A stretch of DNA of 20,232 nucleotides from Candidatus Parvarchaeota archaeon (lineage in GTDB: Archaea; Nanobdellota; Nanobdellia; Parvarchaeales; Parvarchaeaceae). The stretch lies in assembly GCA_023380435.1 (NCBI GenBank), contig JAMCRB010000017.1, forward strand, positions 1-20,232, in the 5' to 3' direction. The position numbers were made by a program, and so were the translations under genes. A model generated the notes under the pieces. That model made no database searches. It had not been told where the DNA came from and saw nothing but the letters and a program-made list of their open reading frames with translations. Below, piece after piece: positions 1 to 7,001 of the stretch; the stretch's first letter is position 1, and each line of letters opens with the position of its first letter.

Positions 1-1732
1 CTTCAGCCCAACCAATTGCCTTTATTATCCACGGGTTACTACCATCGCCTCCCGGGACTGGCGGATTAGGGTAAGTCACTCCTCCAGAATAACCTTCCTG
101 GTAATTTATAACAACATTCGGTTCACTGTCAGAGGTAACATCCTCTGTTGTACCGGCGAGGGGAGTATAAAACTGGGCTGTTGAAGAAGACATTGGAGTA
201 CATGAATCGATTGTGGCTCCATTATTTAGAGTAGCGGAGTATACCTCATTCTGATATCCACCGCTATCGCATGATGAGGCTGAGCTAAAGTAAATCTGAT
301 ACTCTAAGCCTTGGTTCATTACATCTGCTATGTTATTGTATTCCCCGTATGATGAAGAAAGCTGCGGGGCCTCTCCATCGTTGACATTGTTGAAAAAATT
401 CTCGGATGTTGTGCCAAAGTCCATGTACACTGTTATGGAAGAAGAAGCGGGAATACTATTGAGCTTAAGCCACCAGACCGCATGAGTTGAGCTGTAACCC
501 TCAAGCCATGATGTAACGACACTGCCGTTAGAATAGAAGAACTCAACGTTCTGAAGGTTTGATGCGGCGTAGTTTGAGTAAATTGAAGAGGAGACATTAA
601 GCATTTCCTGGAAAGGTGATGAAGTCGGAGAGGTCTGGGAATTTGTTATTGTCACCGGTATGCTGTATACAATGTTTGGATTTGGAAATTTCGATAGCTG
701 CGGGGCCTCTCCATCGTTGACATTGTTAAGAAGGCTAAGAGCCGTCGGGGCGAAACCCATATAAATCTGAATCGATGAAAACGCAGGTATGCCTCCAATC
801 TTAACCCACCATAAAGCTCTGGATGAGGTGTAATTCTCGAGCCAGGACGGGATTATAGTACCATTTGTATAAAAGAATTCTACGTTGTCAAGGTTGCTTG
901 CGGCAGAACCGTTATATTCTGAAGACGAAACGTTTAGCAGCTGCTGGAAAGGAGATGGAGTAGCAGATGGCTGTGAATTTGTTATCGTGATTGGTATATA
1001 CTGTTGTACATTAGCAGGAGTTATAACAGTATTGGAAGAGCCCACACACGCCGGGGACATCACGCCATATGACGGCACGTAGACTACCACTATATCTCCA
1101 GGGGAGAAAGACGGCAAAGCAATGTTACTTGAGTAAGTACCACTTACGGCGCTGCCATTTTGGGCGGACACCAGCTTGTGTGAGGGAGTGTAGATAAATA
1201 GCGTGAAATTTACATTACTAAGCAAACCGCCAGTTTTGTTGTAGAAGGATAGGTTGTAATAGAGATTGCCGCTATTCATAATATAAGAATAGTTTATGTA
1301 TGACAACGGCAGGTCAAATTTAATTTCTGCCTTAGGTTTACCATTGAACAGACTTAGGTATGCAGTAGCTGTGTAACTCCCAGAAGCGACGGGAAATTCG
1401 CCTGAAGCACTGATGGGGAGAGAAAGAGAAGCCTCGCTACTTGAAGCCTGGAACGATAGAAATTGGCTACACAAAGACGATCCCAAGCTTAGTCCTGGAG
1501 ATTGAAATGTAAAACTTACGCTTGAACCGACCTCTGATGAGCTTAAAGACTGCAAAGCGTTTTGTACGCTTTCGGCGGCGATTTGAAGCTGCTGAGAGGT
1601 GCTCTGAGTCGAATAACCTCCTGAGTAATAAAGCGCGTAGGATATCGCTGCTCCTACTATGAAAAGACCTATCCCGATTATTATAAGATATTCTAAAGAT
1701 GACTGTCCATTTCTCTGCAATTTCAAATTCAT
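1..1732 (-). CDS. Pilin-like surface protein with class III signal peptide and two DUF2341-type domains (3' end missing)
   Basis: The reading frame starts with ATG at 1732-1730 and stays open for 577 codons to the window edge, so the C-terminus lies outside. The N-terminus (MNLKLQRNGQSSLEYLIIIG) is a short basic stretch, then a QSSLEY motif, then a hydrophobic helix (about residues 15-38). This is the layout of archaeal class III signal peptides processed by prepilin-type peptidases, with the helix retained as a pilin/adhesin core. After a Ser-rich linker come two homologous domains (about residues 246-346 and 358-458). Both share the pattern IP(I/V)TITNSQ, NVEFFY-NG, SWLE-Y, WW(V/L)K, IP, S-I--YM-F and NNVNDGEAPQLS, which I read as DUF2341. 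A third region follows, with SYGEYNNIADVM and two cysteines. Only 1 base separates it from the tmk stop, so it is probably cotranscribed with tmk. Exported and probably surface-located; the exact role (adhesin, pilus subunit, ligand binding) is unknown. Confidence 0.85.
   Translation of the reverse strand, partial: MNLKLQRNGQSSLEYLIIIGIGLFIVGAAISYALYYSGGYSTQSTSQQLQIAAESVQNALQSLSSSEVGSSVSFTFQSPGLSLGSSLCSQFLSFQASSSEASLSLPISASGEFPVASGSYTATAYLSLFNGKPKAEIKFDLPLSYINYSYIMNSGNLYYNLSFYNKTGGLLSNVNFTLFIYTPSHKLVSAQNGSAVSGTYSSNIALPSFSPGDIVVVYVPSYGVMSPACVGSSNTVITPANVQQYIPITITNSQPSATPSPFQQLLNVSSSEYNGSAASNLDNVEFFYTNGTIIPSWLENYTSSRALWWVKIGGIPAFSSIQIYMGFAPTALSLLNNVNDGEAPQLSKFPNPNIVYSIPVTITNSQTSPTSSPFQEMLNVSSSIYSNYAASNLQNVEFFYSNGSVVTSWLEGYSSTHAVWWLKLNSIPASSSITVYMDFGTTSENFFNNVNDGEAPQLSSSYGEYNNIADVMNQGLEYQIYFSSASSCDSGGYQNEVYSATLNNGATIDSCTPMSSSTAQFYTPLAGTTEDVTSDSEPNVVINYQEGYSGGVTYPNPPVPGGDGSNPWIIKAIGWAE
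360..727. repeat. 32-bp exact direct repeats, 336 bp apart, inside the DUF2341-type domains
   Basis: Positions 360-391 and 696-727 are identical over 32 bases and encode the end of each DUF2341-type domain (NNVNDGEAPQLS). The spacing of 336 bp equals 112 codons, one domain length. The rest of the two domains is clearly more diverged in protein (about 60% identical by eye), so this patch is conserved at DNA level beyond its surroundings. Confidence 0.9.
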
Positions 1733-1733
1733 T

Positions 1734-2330
1734 TTATTTTTCCAGCAGTCTGTCGACTATCTTTTCTATTCTCTTCCCGACCTCTTCCGGGCTTTTTGTG
1801 CCATCCACAACTTTAAGATGGAACTCCTTCGACATATTAAGGTAGGCCTGTCTTACTTTCTGGAGTTTTTCTCTCTGATCAAAAAGCTGCAATCCGGCTG
1901 ATTCCCCTGAGGTCCTGGACAGAGAAACACTAGGAGGTATATCCACCACTATACCGAGATCCGGCATCCTAAAACTCAGGTTTATCCCACGCAGCCATTT
2001 GTAATTTATATCAGACCCTATGCCGTAAGCCAGTGTGGAAAAAATGTACCTGTCACATATAACGTTTATTCCTTTTGACAGCTTTGGTTCTACTTCCTTC
2101 TCTAAATGATTCGCACGATCAGCACAAAAAAGAAGCTGAAGCGCACGCGCAGACAAGTCCAGTTCCCTGGAGAGGACAGATTTTGACAACGCGCCTATTA
2201 TACTAGTCGTTGGCTCTTTTGTAAGATATGTTTTTAGACCTTTAGAAGTCAGATACTTGGAAAGAAGCTTTGACTGCGTAGAAACCCCTGCCCCATCCAG
2301 ACCTTCTATCACTATAAATCTGCCGTACAT
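1734..2330 (-). CDS. tmk: Thymidylate kinase (dTMP kinase) with altered P-loop
   Basis: This kinase phosphorylates dTMP to dTDP with ATP, a cytoplasmic step in dTTP synthesis. At 198 aa it has the normal family length. Visible motifs are the P-loop GLDGAGVSTQ (residues 10-19), the LLFCADRANHL segment (66-76), the substrate-binding DRY (93-95) followed by FSTLAYG, and a C-terminal lid/helix with FDQREKLQKVRQAYL. The P-loop lysine of the usual GxxGxGK(S/T) is valine here (V16); some bacterial Tmk proteins carry threonine at this place, so it need not be inactive. A TATA-like box 25 bases upstream of the ATG suggests a leaderless mRNA. The stop codon lies 1 base before the pilin-like gene, suggesting a two-gene operon. 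Paralogy to another nucleotide kinase is the main alternative. Confidence 0.9.
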   Translation of the reverse strand: MYGRFIVIEGLDGAGVSTQSKLLSKYLTSKGLKTYLTKEPTTSIIGALSKSVLSRELDLSARALQLLFCADRANHLEKEVEPKLSKGINVICDRYIFSTLAYGIGSDINYKWLRGINLSFRMPDLGIVVDIPPSVSLSRTSGESAGLQLFDQREKLQKVRQAYLNMSKEFHLKVVDGTKSPEEVGKRIEKIVDRLLEK

Positions 2331-2350
2331 TCAATAGATTTGAAGTCCTT

Positions 2351-2360
2351 ATTTTTATAC
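2351..2360 (-). promoter_or_regulatory. TATA box of tmk
   Basis: GTATAAAAAT on the minus strand, centred 25 bases upstream of the tmk ATG and preceded by an A-rich stretch. The spacing fits transcription starting at or next to the start codon. Confidence 0.6.
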
Positions 2361-2386
2361 TTTTTTAACGGCTTCGCATCGGGCTT

Positions 2387-3811
2387 TCAAGTTCTGTAGA
2401 CCTGCACTTTTTCGCCGAGAAAATCGAGTATTTGAAAGGTCTTATCTCTGAGATTGACTATCGGAATCTTGGCTATATCAGGATTCATACCATATTTTTT
2501 CTGGTAGGAGGTCTGGTACTGCCAGCACGATGAATTAATCAGTATGGTCTCCTTGTATTTTGACGCAAGGACTTTATGTATGTGGCCTGTAGCATATATG
2601 TCAGGCGTTTCGTCTATTACAAGATAATCTCTAGTTAGGGGTACAACCTGAGAAGAGCCATGGGTTGGTGCAAGATGCCTGGATTTCAGATGCAATTTCA
2701 TTATCTCTTCTATGTCCTGCGGATTCATCTTATTGTACTTCTGTATAGTGTCGGCGTAATATGGTATGCTGAACCCGTGATATGATAACAGGTTTGTCTT
2801 TGACCCGCCAATGACAAGATTAACCTGGTATGGGTTTGAAAGCATTATTGCGTTTTGCAATCTGTAGACCGGCTCGGAAAATCTCGGGTCAAGTTTCGGC
2901 TGTGGCTCTGCTATGTGTGTTGCGTCGTGGTTTCCCTGCGATATCAAAAGCTTTATTCTTTTCGGAACTCTATCGAAAAGCGAGAAAAACGCTTCATACT
3001 GTTCACGCAGTCCCTTTATCTCCAATTCTTTTTCCTGATTCGGGTAAACTCCGACTCCATCGACAAGATCGCCTGAGATCACTATAAACTTAACGAGCTT
3101 TGCTATGCTAGAATATTCTGAAACTTCTTGATTTATCCATTTTAGAAATAGCTCGAAGGCATCTTTAGCGAATAGTTTTGAGCCGACATGGATATCAGAC
3201 ATAAAAAGCGCATATGAATCTTCTATCTCCTTGGGTTTGCTGTCTTTTACCTGTATGTCTGGGTATACTATCTCTTTTATGAAAAGCGCGTCTTTAAACT
3301 TCCTGCCTTTTATCAGAACCACCTGGTCTGCAAGAAGGTCCTGGTCTTGGGAAGTTAATATCCCCCTGTACGATCCCGTAGAATCCTCGATGTCGAAGAC
3401 CGTGTACTTCTTTACCGGACTTATAGATATGTTAGATACCATTGCTATTGTCTTTACGTCTGAACCCTGTGGCATGTCCCTTATTGCTGAGACGGAAACT
3501 ATCCCGCTGCTGTCTTTTATCAGAAGCAGGTCCCTTAGGCGCTTGAATCGGTCGTTAAAATAGGTTACCCAGTCAGATGGTTTTCCCGATGACGTCTCTC
3601 CGTCGTAGTTTTTTATTATCTCTACGTATGAGTCTTGGTTTATGGGCTCGCCGTCATAAAGCTCATGCATTACCGCTGAGTCCAGAAACGCTATCTTATT
3701 CTCTTTCAATTTCTTCAGAAGCGAATCGAAATCCTCTATCTCCGAATCTTTTATAGAAGAATCGACTAGAATCCCGTTCAAGAAGAGCGTGTTGAGCTGA
3801 TTTTCGTTCAT
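2387..3811 (-). CDS. polB: DNA polymerase D small subunit (DP1), calcineurin-like exonuclease
   Basis: DP1 is the 3'-5' exonuclease (proofreading) and structural subunit of the archaeal replicative polymerase PolD. The C-terminal half carries the full phosphoesterase motif set: SDIHVG (D206, H208), SGDLVDG, GNHDATH (G293-D296), YHGFS and GHIHK (H410, H412), so metal-dependent nuclease activity is probably intact. Around residues 115-200 there is an OB-fold-like stretch (DVKTIAMVSNI to FIKEIVYPD). The protein is 474 aa, shorter than many euryarchaeal DP1 proteins, mainly because the N-terminal region is reduced. The start at 3811 is supported by a TATA element about 27 bases upstream that overlaps the end of the aIF1 gene. 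Its partner DP2 is encoded about 10 kb away on the same strand. Confidence 0.95.
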   Translation of the reverse strand: MNENQLNTLFLNGILVDSSIKDSEIEDFDSLLKKLKENKIAFLDSAVMHELYDGEPINQDSYVEIIKNYDGETSSGKPSDWVTYFNDRFKRLRDLLLIKDSSGIVSVSAIRDMPQGSDVKTIAMVSNISISPVKKYTVFDIEDSTGSYRGILTSQDQDLLADQVVLIKGRKFKDALFIKEIVYPDIQVKDSKPKEIEDSYALFMSDIHVGSKLFAKDAFELFLKWINQEVSEYSSIAKLVKFIVISGDLVDGVGVYPNQEKELEIKGLREQYEAFFSLFDRVPKRIKLLISQGNHDATHIAEPQPKLDPRFSEPVYRLQNAIMLSNPYQVNLVIGGSKTNLLSYHGFSIPYYADTIQKYNKMNPQDIEEIMKLHLKSRHLAPTHGSSQVVPLTRDYLVIDETPDIYATGHIHKVLASKYKETILINSSCWQYQTSYQKKYGMNPDIAKIPIVNLRDKTFQILDFLGEKVQVYRT

Positions 3812-3831
3812 GCCTACTCTTACAGCTCCTC

Positions 3832-3845
3832 GCTTAAATATTTAT
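3832..3845 (-). promoter_or_regulatory. TATA box of polB, overlapping the aIF1 stop codon
   Basis: The minus-strand run AATAAATATTTAAG is centred about 27 bases from the polB ATG and includes the TAA stop of aIF1. polB may therefore be transcribed on its own as a leaderless mRNA even though it follows aIF1 by 30 bases. Confidence 0.55.
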
Positions 3846-4246
3846 TCGAATGCTGACTTTGGAAAACCGTTTTCTAAGAGTATTTTCTTCGCTTTTTCGA
3901 CGTGGTCGCCTTGCAGCTCTATAACATTGTCTTTGTAGGTCCCTCCGCAAGCTATCTTTGTCTTGAGGGTTTTTGTAAGAGCATGCACGTCATTGAGTTT
4001 TGGGTCTATCCCGCTTATAACCGTCACTATATCTTTGTAGGTCCCTCCGCAAGCTATCTTTGTCTTGAGGGTTTTTGTAAGAGCGTGTACGTCATTGAGT
4101 TTTGGGTCTATCCCGCTTATAACCGTCACTATCCTCTTGTAGGAAACGTTTTTTGTGTATATCTTTATTTTCTGCTGCTCCTGCGATATAGTGCCGCATA
4201 TGCACAGATTCTTTGGCAACCCACAAACTGGGCATACTTCTGTCAT
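3842..4246 (-). CDS. sui1: Translation initiation factor aIF1 (SUI1 family) with internal 34-residue tandem duplication
   Basis: aIF1 binds the small ribosomal subunit near the P site and helps select the start codon. The protein opens with a Cys cluster (C5, C8, C15, C17 in CPVCG...CIC), typical of archaeal aIF1. The core has VTVISGIDP, a helix NDVHALTKTLKTK, the signature ACGGTYKD, then VIELQGDH and a final helix ending GFPKSAFE. Archaeal aIF1 is usually about 100 aa; this one is 134 because residues 39-72 are repeated as 73-106 (identical in protein). The duplicated block spans a beta strand, helix alpha-1 and the ACGGT loop. The start ATG is the only candidate: an in-frame stop lies six codons upstream. 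It follows metG on the same strand after 168 bases. Family assignment is firm; how the duplicated protein folds is unknown. Confidence 0.93.
   Translation of the reverse strand: MTEVCPVCGLPKNLCICGTISQEQQKIKIYTKNVSYKRIVTVISGIDPKLNDVHALTKTLKTKIACGGTYKDIVTVISGIDPKLNDVHALTKTLKTKIACGGTYKDNVIELQGDHVEKAKKILLENGFPKSAFE
3931..4134 (-). repeat. 102-bp tandem duplication within the aIF1 gene
   Basis: Copy 1 is 3931-4032 and copy 2 is 4033-4134 (period 102 bp, 34 codons). Over the first 100 aligned bases they differ at two sites; both are third-codon-position changes that are silent (Val GTG/GTA and His CAT/CAC). The ends share the 7-base sequence CCTACAA (minus strand), which also occurs just before the upstream copy, so microhomology may have seeded the duplication. 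Confidence 0.95.
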
Positions 4247-4263
4247 TATAAATTTGTACTTTT

Positions 4264-4270
4264 ACCTCCT
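4264..4270 (-). promoter_or_regulatory. Shine-Dalgarno-like AGGAGGT upstream of aIF1
   Basis: AGGAGGT on the minus strand is a near-perfect anti-SD match, but it ends 17 bases before the ATG, which is longer than usual. It may act weakly, be positioned by structure, or be coincidental. Confidence 0.4.
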
Positions 4271-4313
4271 AAATATCGTGCTTGATTATTGCAACTAATA
4301 TTTCGTTTGTTTT

Positions 4314-4327
4314 CCATATATTTATAC
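4314..4327 (-). promoter_or_regulatory. Probable TATA box of the aIF1 gene
   Basis: The minus-strand stretch GTATAAATATATGG is the best TATA match in the metG-aIF1 gap. A start about 25 bases downstream would give a leader of about 50 bases containing the AGGAGGT. A weaker alternative, GATATTTAG, lies about 29 bases before the ATG and would give a leaderless mRNA. Confidence 0.45.
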
Positions 4328-4414
4328 TTTTCACTCTGAATCTGTTTTTCATTGCGTGATTTGACTCCTTGATTTTACTGCTCACGCTTTATAAACTAAT
4401 ATTTGTAGTTTCTT

Positions 4415-5863
4415 TTACAGTTTTTCAAATAAGTTTGGACCTCTTTTTGGCTGCCCCTTGAATTGAGAGAATTTAAGGTCTGAGGCCTTTCCTTGCTTCA
4501 ACCCGAGCTGATTTGCTATTTTTCCGCCAACCGACGGCATGAATGGGGTTATCACGATTGATATCATTCTCAGAGCTTCTAATGCGTTGTAAAGCGTCTT
4601 TGATTTCTCTTCTTCCGATGATGCCCATGGTTTCTTGTCGTTGAAGTACTTGTTAACCCTTCTTATCCCGGCCAAAATTGTCTCCAATGCATTGAAGATA
4701 TCAGCGCCGCCCATAAACGACGAAAATTCTTCGAAATCTATGAAACCCTCTAACTCGACTTCGCTAGATTCAGGTACATTTGATTTTTCTGCTATAGTCA
4801 AGACCCTGGCGACTAAATTGCTTAAATCGGCCATAAGCTCCCCGTTTATCCTAGACTCCAATGACTTCTCAGAGAAGTCCCCGTCGTCCCATATCTGTTT
4901 TTCCCTAGCCATGAAGTACCTCACCGCATCTGCTGAATATTTCTCTGAAAGTTTTACCGGGTCGATCACATTCCCCAGTGATTTGCTCATCTTTCTTCCC
5001 TCGATTGTCCACCAGCCGTGTGATATCACTGTTTTTGGCGGAGGTATGTCTGCGGCCATGAGCATCGCCGGCCATATAACGGAATGGAACCACACTATGT
5101 CCTTGCCGACTATGTGTACATCTGCAGGCCAGAACTTCTTGAAATCTTCGCCGTCCGGCCACCCAAGCGCAGTTACGTAATTAAGCAGTGCATCAAACCA
5201 AACATATATCGTATGTGACGGGTCTGGTGGAAATTCGATTCCCCATTTTACTGATTTCCTTGTTATGTCGAGGTCTTTGAGGTCGCCTGAAAGCCTGTTA
5301 AGCAGCTCGTTTTTCTTTGAATCCGGTAGTACAAGACCGTTTTTTATAAGCTCTATTACCCTGTCCTTATATTTACTCAGTTTGAAAAAGTAGGCCTCCT
5401 CCGAAACGGTCTCAAGTTGGCGTCCGCATGAAGGACATTTGCCGTCTTTAGCATCCGATTCCGAGACAAACGTTTCATCAGGGACGCAATAAAGCCCAGT
5501 ATAGGTGCCTTTATAGATGTCCCCTTTCTCCCAAAGTTTCATCACAAATTTTTTAACGGAATCCTCATGGTACGTGTCGGTCGTTCTTATGAATTTATCA
5601 TATGATATATCCATGGTTTTCCATGCGCTTATAAATTCCGGTACTACGCCGTCTACAAACTCTTTGGGTGTTTTTCCTTTTTCTATCGCAGCCTTGTATA
5701 TTTTTGCGCCGTGTTCATCTGTGCCGGTTAGAAAGAAAACTTCGTCTCCTGCTAGCCTGTGCCACCTGGCCAGTATGTCTGCCGCAACGGTAGTGTAGGC
5801 AGTGCCTATGTGCGGCCTGTCATTGACATAGTATATCGGCGTTGTTATGTAAAATTTTCCCAT
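4415..5863 (-). CDS. metG: Methionyl-tRNA synthetase, bacterial-type core
   Basis: Class I synthetase that charges initiator and elongator tRNA-Met. The N-terminus (KFYITTPIYYVNDRPHIG) and LTGTDEHGAKI are typical of bacterial MetRS rather than the usual archaeal form. The first signature reads HIGT (residues 18-21) where HIGH is normal; the second, KMSKS, is intact (291-295). A connective-peptide zinc knuckle is partly kept (C126, C143, C146). The protein is 482 aa and ends soon after the anticodon-binding helix bundle with a PNLFEKL tail, with no C-terminal EMAPII-like tRNA-binding domain. The ATG lies only 7 bases downstream of tRNA-iMet, and there is no room for a separate TATA box, so the tRNA and metG probably share one transcript. 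Function is secure; a bacterial origin by transfer is inferred. Confidence 0.95.
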   Translation of the reverse strand: MGKFYITTPIYYVNDRPHIGTAYTTVAADILARWHRLAGDEVFFLTGTDEHGAKIYKAAIEKGKTPKEFVDGVVPEFISAWKTMDISYDKFIRTTDTYHEDSVKKFVMKLWEKGDIYKGTYTGLYCVPDETFVSESDAKDGKCPSCGRQLETVSEEAYFFKLSKYKDRVIELIKNGLVLPDSKKNELLNRLSGDLKDLDITRKSVKWGIEFPPDPSHTIYVWFDALLNYVTALGWPDGEDFKKFWPADVHIVGKDIVWFHSVIWPAMLMAADIPPPKTVISHGWWTIEGRKMSKSLGNVIDPVKLSEKYSADAVRYFMAREKQIWDDGDFSEKSLESRINGELMADLSNLVARVLTIAEKSNVPESSEVELEGFIDFEEFSSFMGGADIFNALETILAGIRRVNKYFNDKKPWASSEEEKSKTLYNALEALRMISIVITPFMPSVGGKIANQLGLKQGKASDLKFSQFKGQPKRGPNLFEKL

Positions 5864-5870
5864 GTTATAT

Positions 5871-5945
5871 TAGCGGGAGATGGATTTGAACCATCGACCT
5901 TCGGGTTATGAGCCCGACGAGCACTCCTGGCTGCTCTATCCCGCT
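5871..5945 (-). tRNA. Initiator tRNA-Met (CAU)
   Basis: The 75-base cloverleaf folds fully: acceptor AGCGGGA/TCCCGCT, D-arm GAGC/GCTC, anticodon stem TCGGG/CCCGA around loop CTCATAA, and T-arm GATGG/CCATC. The A1:U72 pair and three consecutive G:C pairs closing the anticodon loop are the archaeal initiator signatures. CCA is not encoded. It has no intron. A TATA-like box sits about 27 bases upstream, and metG starts 7 bases after its 3' end. Confidence 0.95.
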
Positions 5946-5968
5946 TTACTCTTAAAGAAGCAAACTAT

Positions 5969-5978
5969 GTTTTTATGC
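5969..5978 (-). promoter_or_regulatory. TATA box of the tRNA-iMet (and probably metG) transcript
   Basis: GCATAAAAAC on the minus strand, centred about 28 bases from the tRNA 5' end, in the 46-base gap after the preceding gene. Confidence 0.55.
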
Positions 5979-5991
5979 CTTTGTGTGCCTA

Positions 5992-6942
5992 TCACTTGGA
6001 TAAAACTGCGTTCTTAGGAAGGCTTGTTACGCTAGAAACCGTAGGGATGCTCCCGGACTTTGAAGAGAAAACAATCGAATAAGTGAAACCGGATGTTACA
6101 CTGGAGGTAGAGGTAGAAGCGAGCTGGATGTTGCCGGATAAAGGTATACCCAGCGAGTTTGAGACGCAGACGGTCCCGCTGATGCTTAGATTGGAGTAAT
6201 CGCTGCCTAATGCTAAGATTGAACATTCATCGCCTGAGTAATTTTCAACGCCTTTGTATTTGACAGATATACCAGTAAATGACTCAAGTTCGCTTATGTT
6301 AAAAGTTGAAGGTATGTTAAGACCAGTTTCATTTGGAAGGATTTTTGTAGGGATGAAACTCTTTGAGTAGGTGCAGTTCATAGTGGAGTTAACAGAATTG
6401 CAGTTTATCAATCCAGTAGAATTATATATCGTGACACCATTTATTATAGGATTTATCTTGTTAACCTTCAATTTCGAACTGTTTGATGAAGAGCTATTTG
6501 AAAAAGAACTCGTGTTTAAAAAGGAACTGAAGACTGAGAGAAGAGACGATATATTTGCTGCGAAAGAAGCTCTAAAGTCATTTCCGGCCTTTGCCGCACT
6601 AAGATTAAAAGGCAAAGAGAGGATGCTCGCTCCTGCAATGGATAAACCAACGGTGGCCGTATAAGAGAGATTGAAGTAAGGCGCTGACCCTGCCTGGGTT
6701 ATTGATGTTTTTACCATCTGAGGGAAGCTTGTCACTCCGGAGAAAGTGGTGACAGGGAGTGGTGAGATTATTCTCTTAACAAACACCCGCACGCCCGCAA
6801 TGTTAAAATGATACATAACGTAGGCTACCGCGAGCAGCACTATTATTGCTATTATAACTATCATTCCCCTACCTATGCGCCGCTTAGGGGCTGCCGGCAT
6901 TACCTTGACTACAGAAGGATTGCTCTGCTGTGGCTGATCCAT
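5992..6942 (-). CDS. Membrane-anchored Ser/Asn/Thr-rich surface protein, function unknown
   Basis: I do not recognise this family. With the start at 6942 the protein is 316 aa: a basic cytoplasmic N-terminus (PKRRIGRG), one transmembrane helix (about residues 26-46, MIVIIAIIVLLAVAYVMYHF), then a long external region. That region is rich in Ser, Thr and Asn, has more than ten N-x-S/T sequons, and four cysteines that could form two disulfides. An in-frame ATG at 7017 would give 341 aa. I prefer 6942 because a TATA element (6961-6973) is about 25 bases upstream of it and would lie inside the longer reading frame. It is divergent from the MFS gene and ends 46 bases before tRNA-iMet. Likely an N-glycosylated surface or cell-envelope protein; the function is open. 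Confidence 0.8.
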   Translation of the reverse strand: MDQPQQSNPSVVKVMPAAPKRRIGRGMIVIIAIIVLLAVAYVMYHFNIAGVRVFVKRIISPLPVTTFSGVTSFPQMVKTSITQAGSAPYFNLSYTATVGLSIAGASILSLPFNLSAAKAGNDFRASFAANISSLLSVFSSFLNTSSFSNSSSSNSSKLKVNKINPIINGVTIYNSTGLINCNSVNSTMNCTYSKSFIPTKILPNETGLNIPSTFNISELESFTGISVKYKGVENYSGDECSILALGSDYSNLSISGTVCVSNSLGIPLSGNIQLASTSTSSVTSGFTYSIVFSSKSGSIPTVSSVTSLPKNAVLSK

Positions 6943-6960
6943 TCGAAACCTTATCAAGTC

Positions 6961-6973
6961 TAATTTAAATACT
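6961..6973 (-). promoter_or_regulatory. TATA box of the surface-protein gene
   Basis: AGTATTTAAATTA on the minus strand, about 25 bases before the ATG at 6942. It decides the shorter start of that gene. Confidence 0.6.
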
Positions 6974-7001
6974 TTTATTCGGGAATTCCGTAAAAACAAT
7001 G

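Noticed and set aside
885..1082. Plus-strand 65-codon ORF near the left end
   Set aside because: It lies antisense to the continuous pilin-like reading frame, which has a convincing signal peptide and domain repeats.
3902..4285. 127-codon plus-strand ORF with an internal repeat
   Set aside because: It is antisense to aIF1 and its repeat only mirrors the 102-bp duplication; no family resemblance and no promoter or RBS.
4354..4387. Inverted repeat GCGTGA...TCACGC downstream of metG
   Set aside because: Only 6 bp with a 22-base loop and no T-tract after it on the minus strand; too weak to call a terminator.
4635..5180. 181-codon plus-strand ORF
   Set aside because: Antisense shadow of metG, which has clear synthetase motifs through the same bases.
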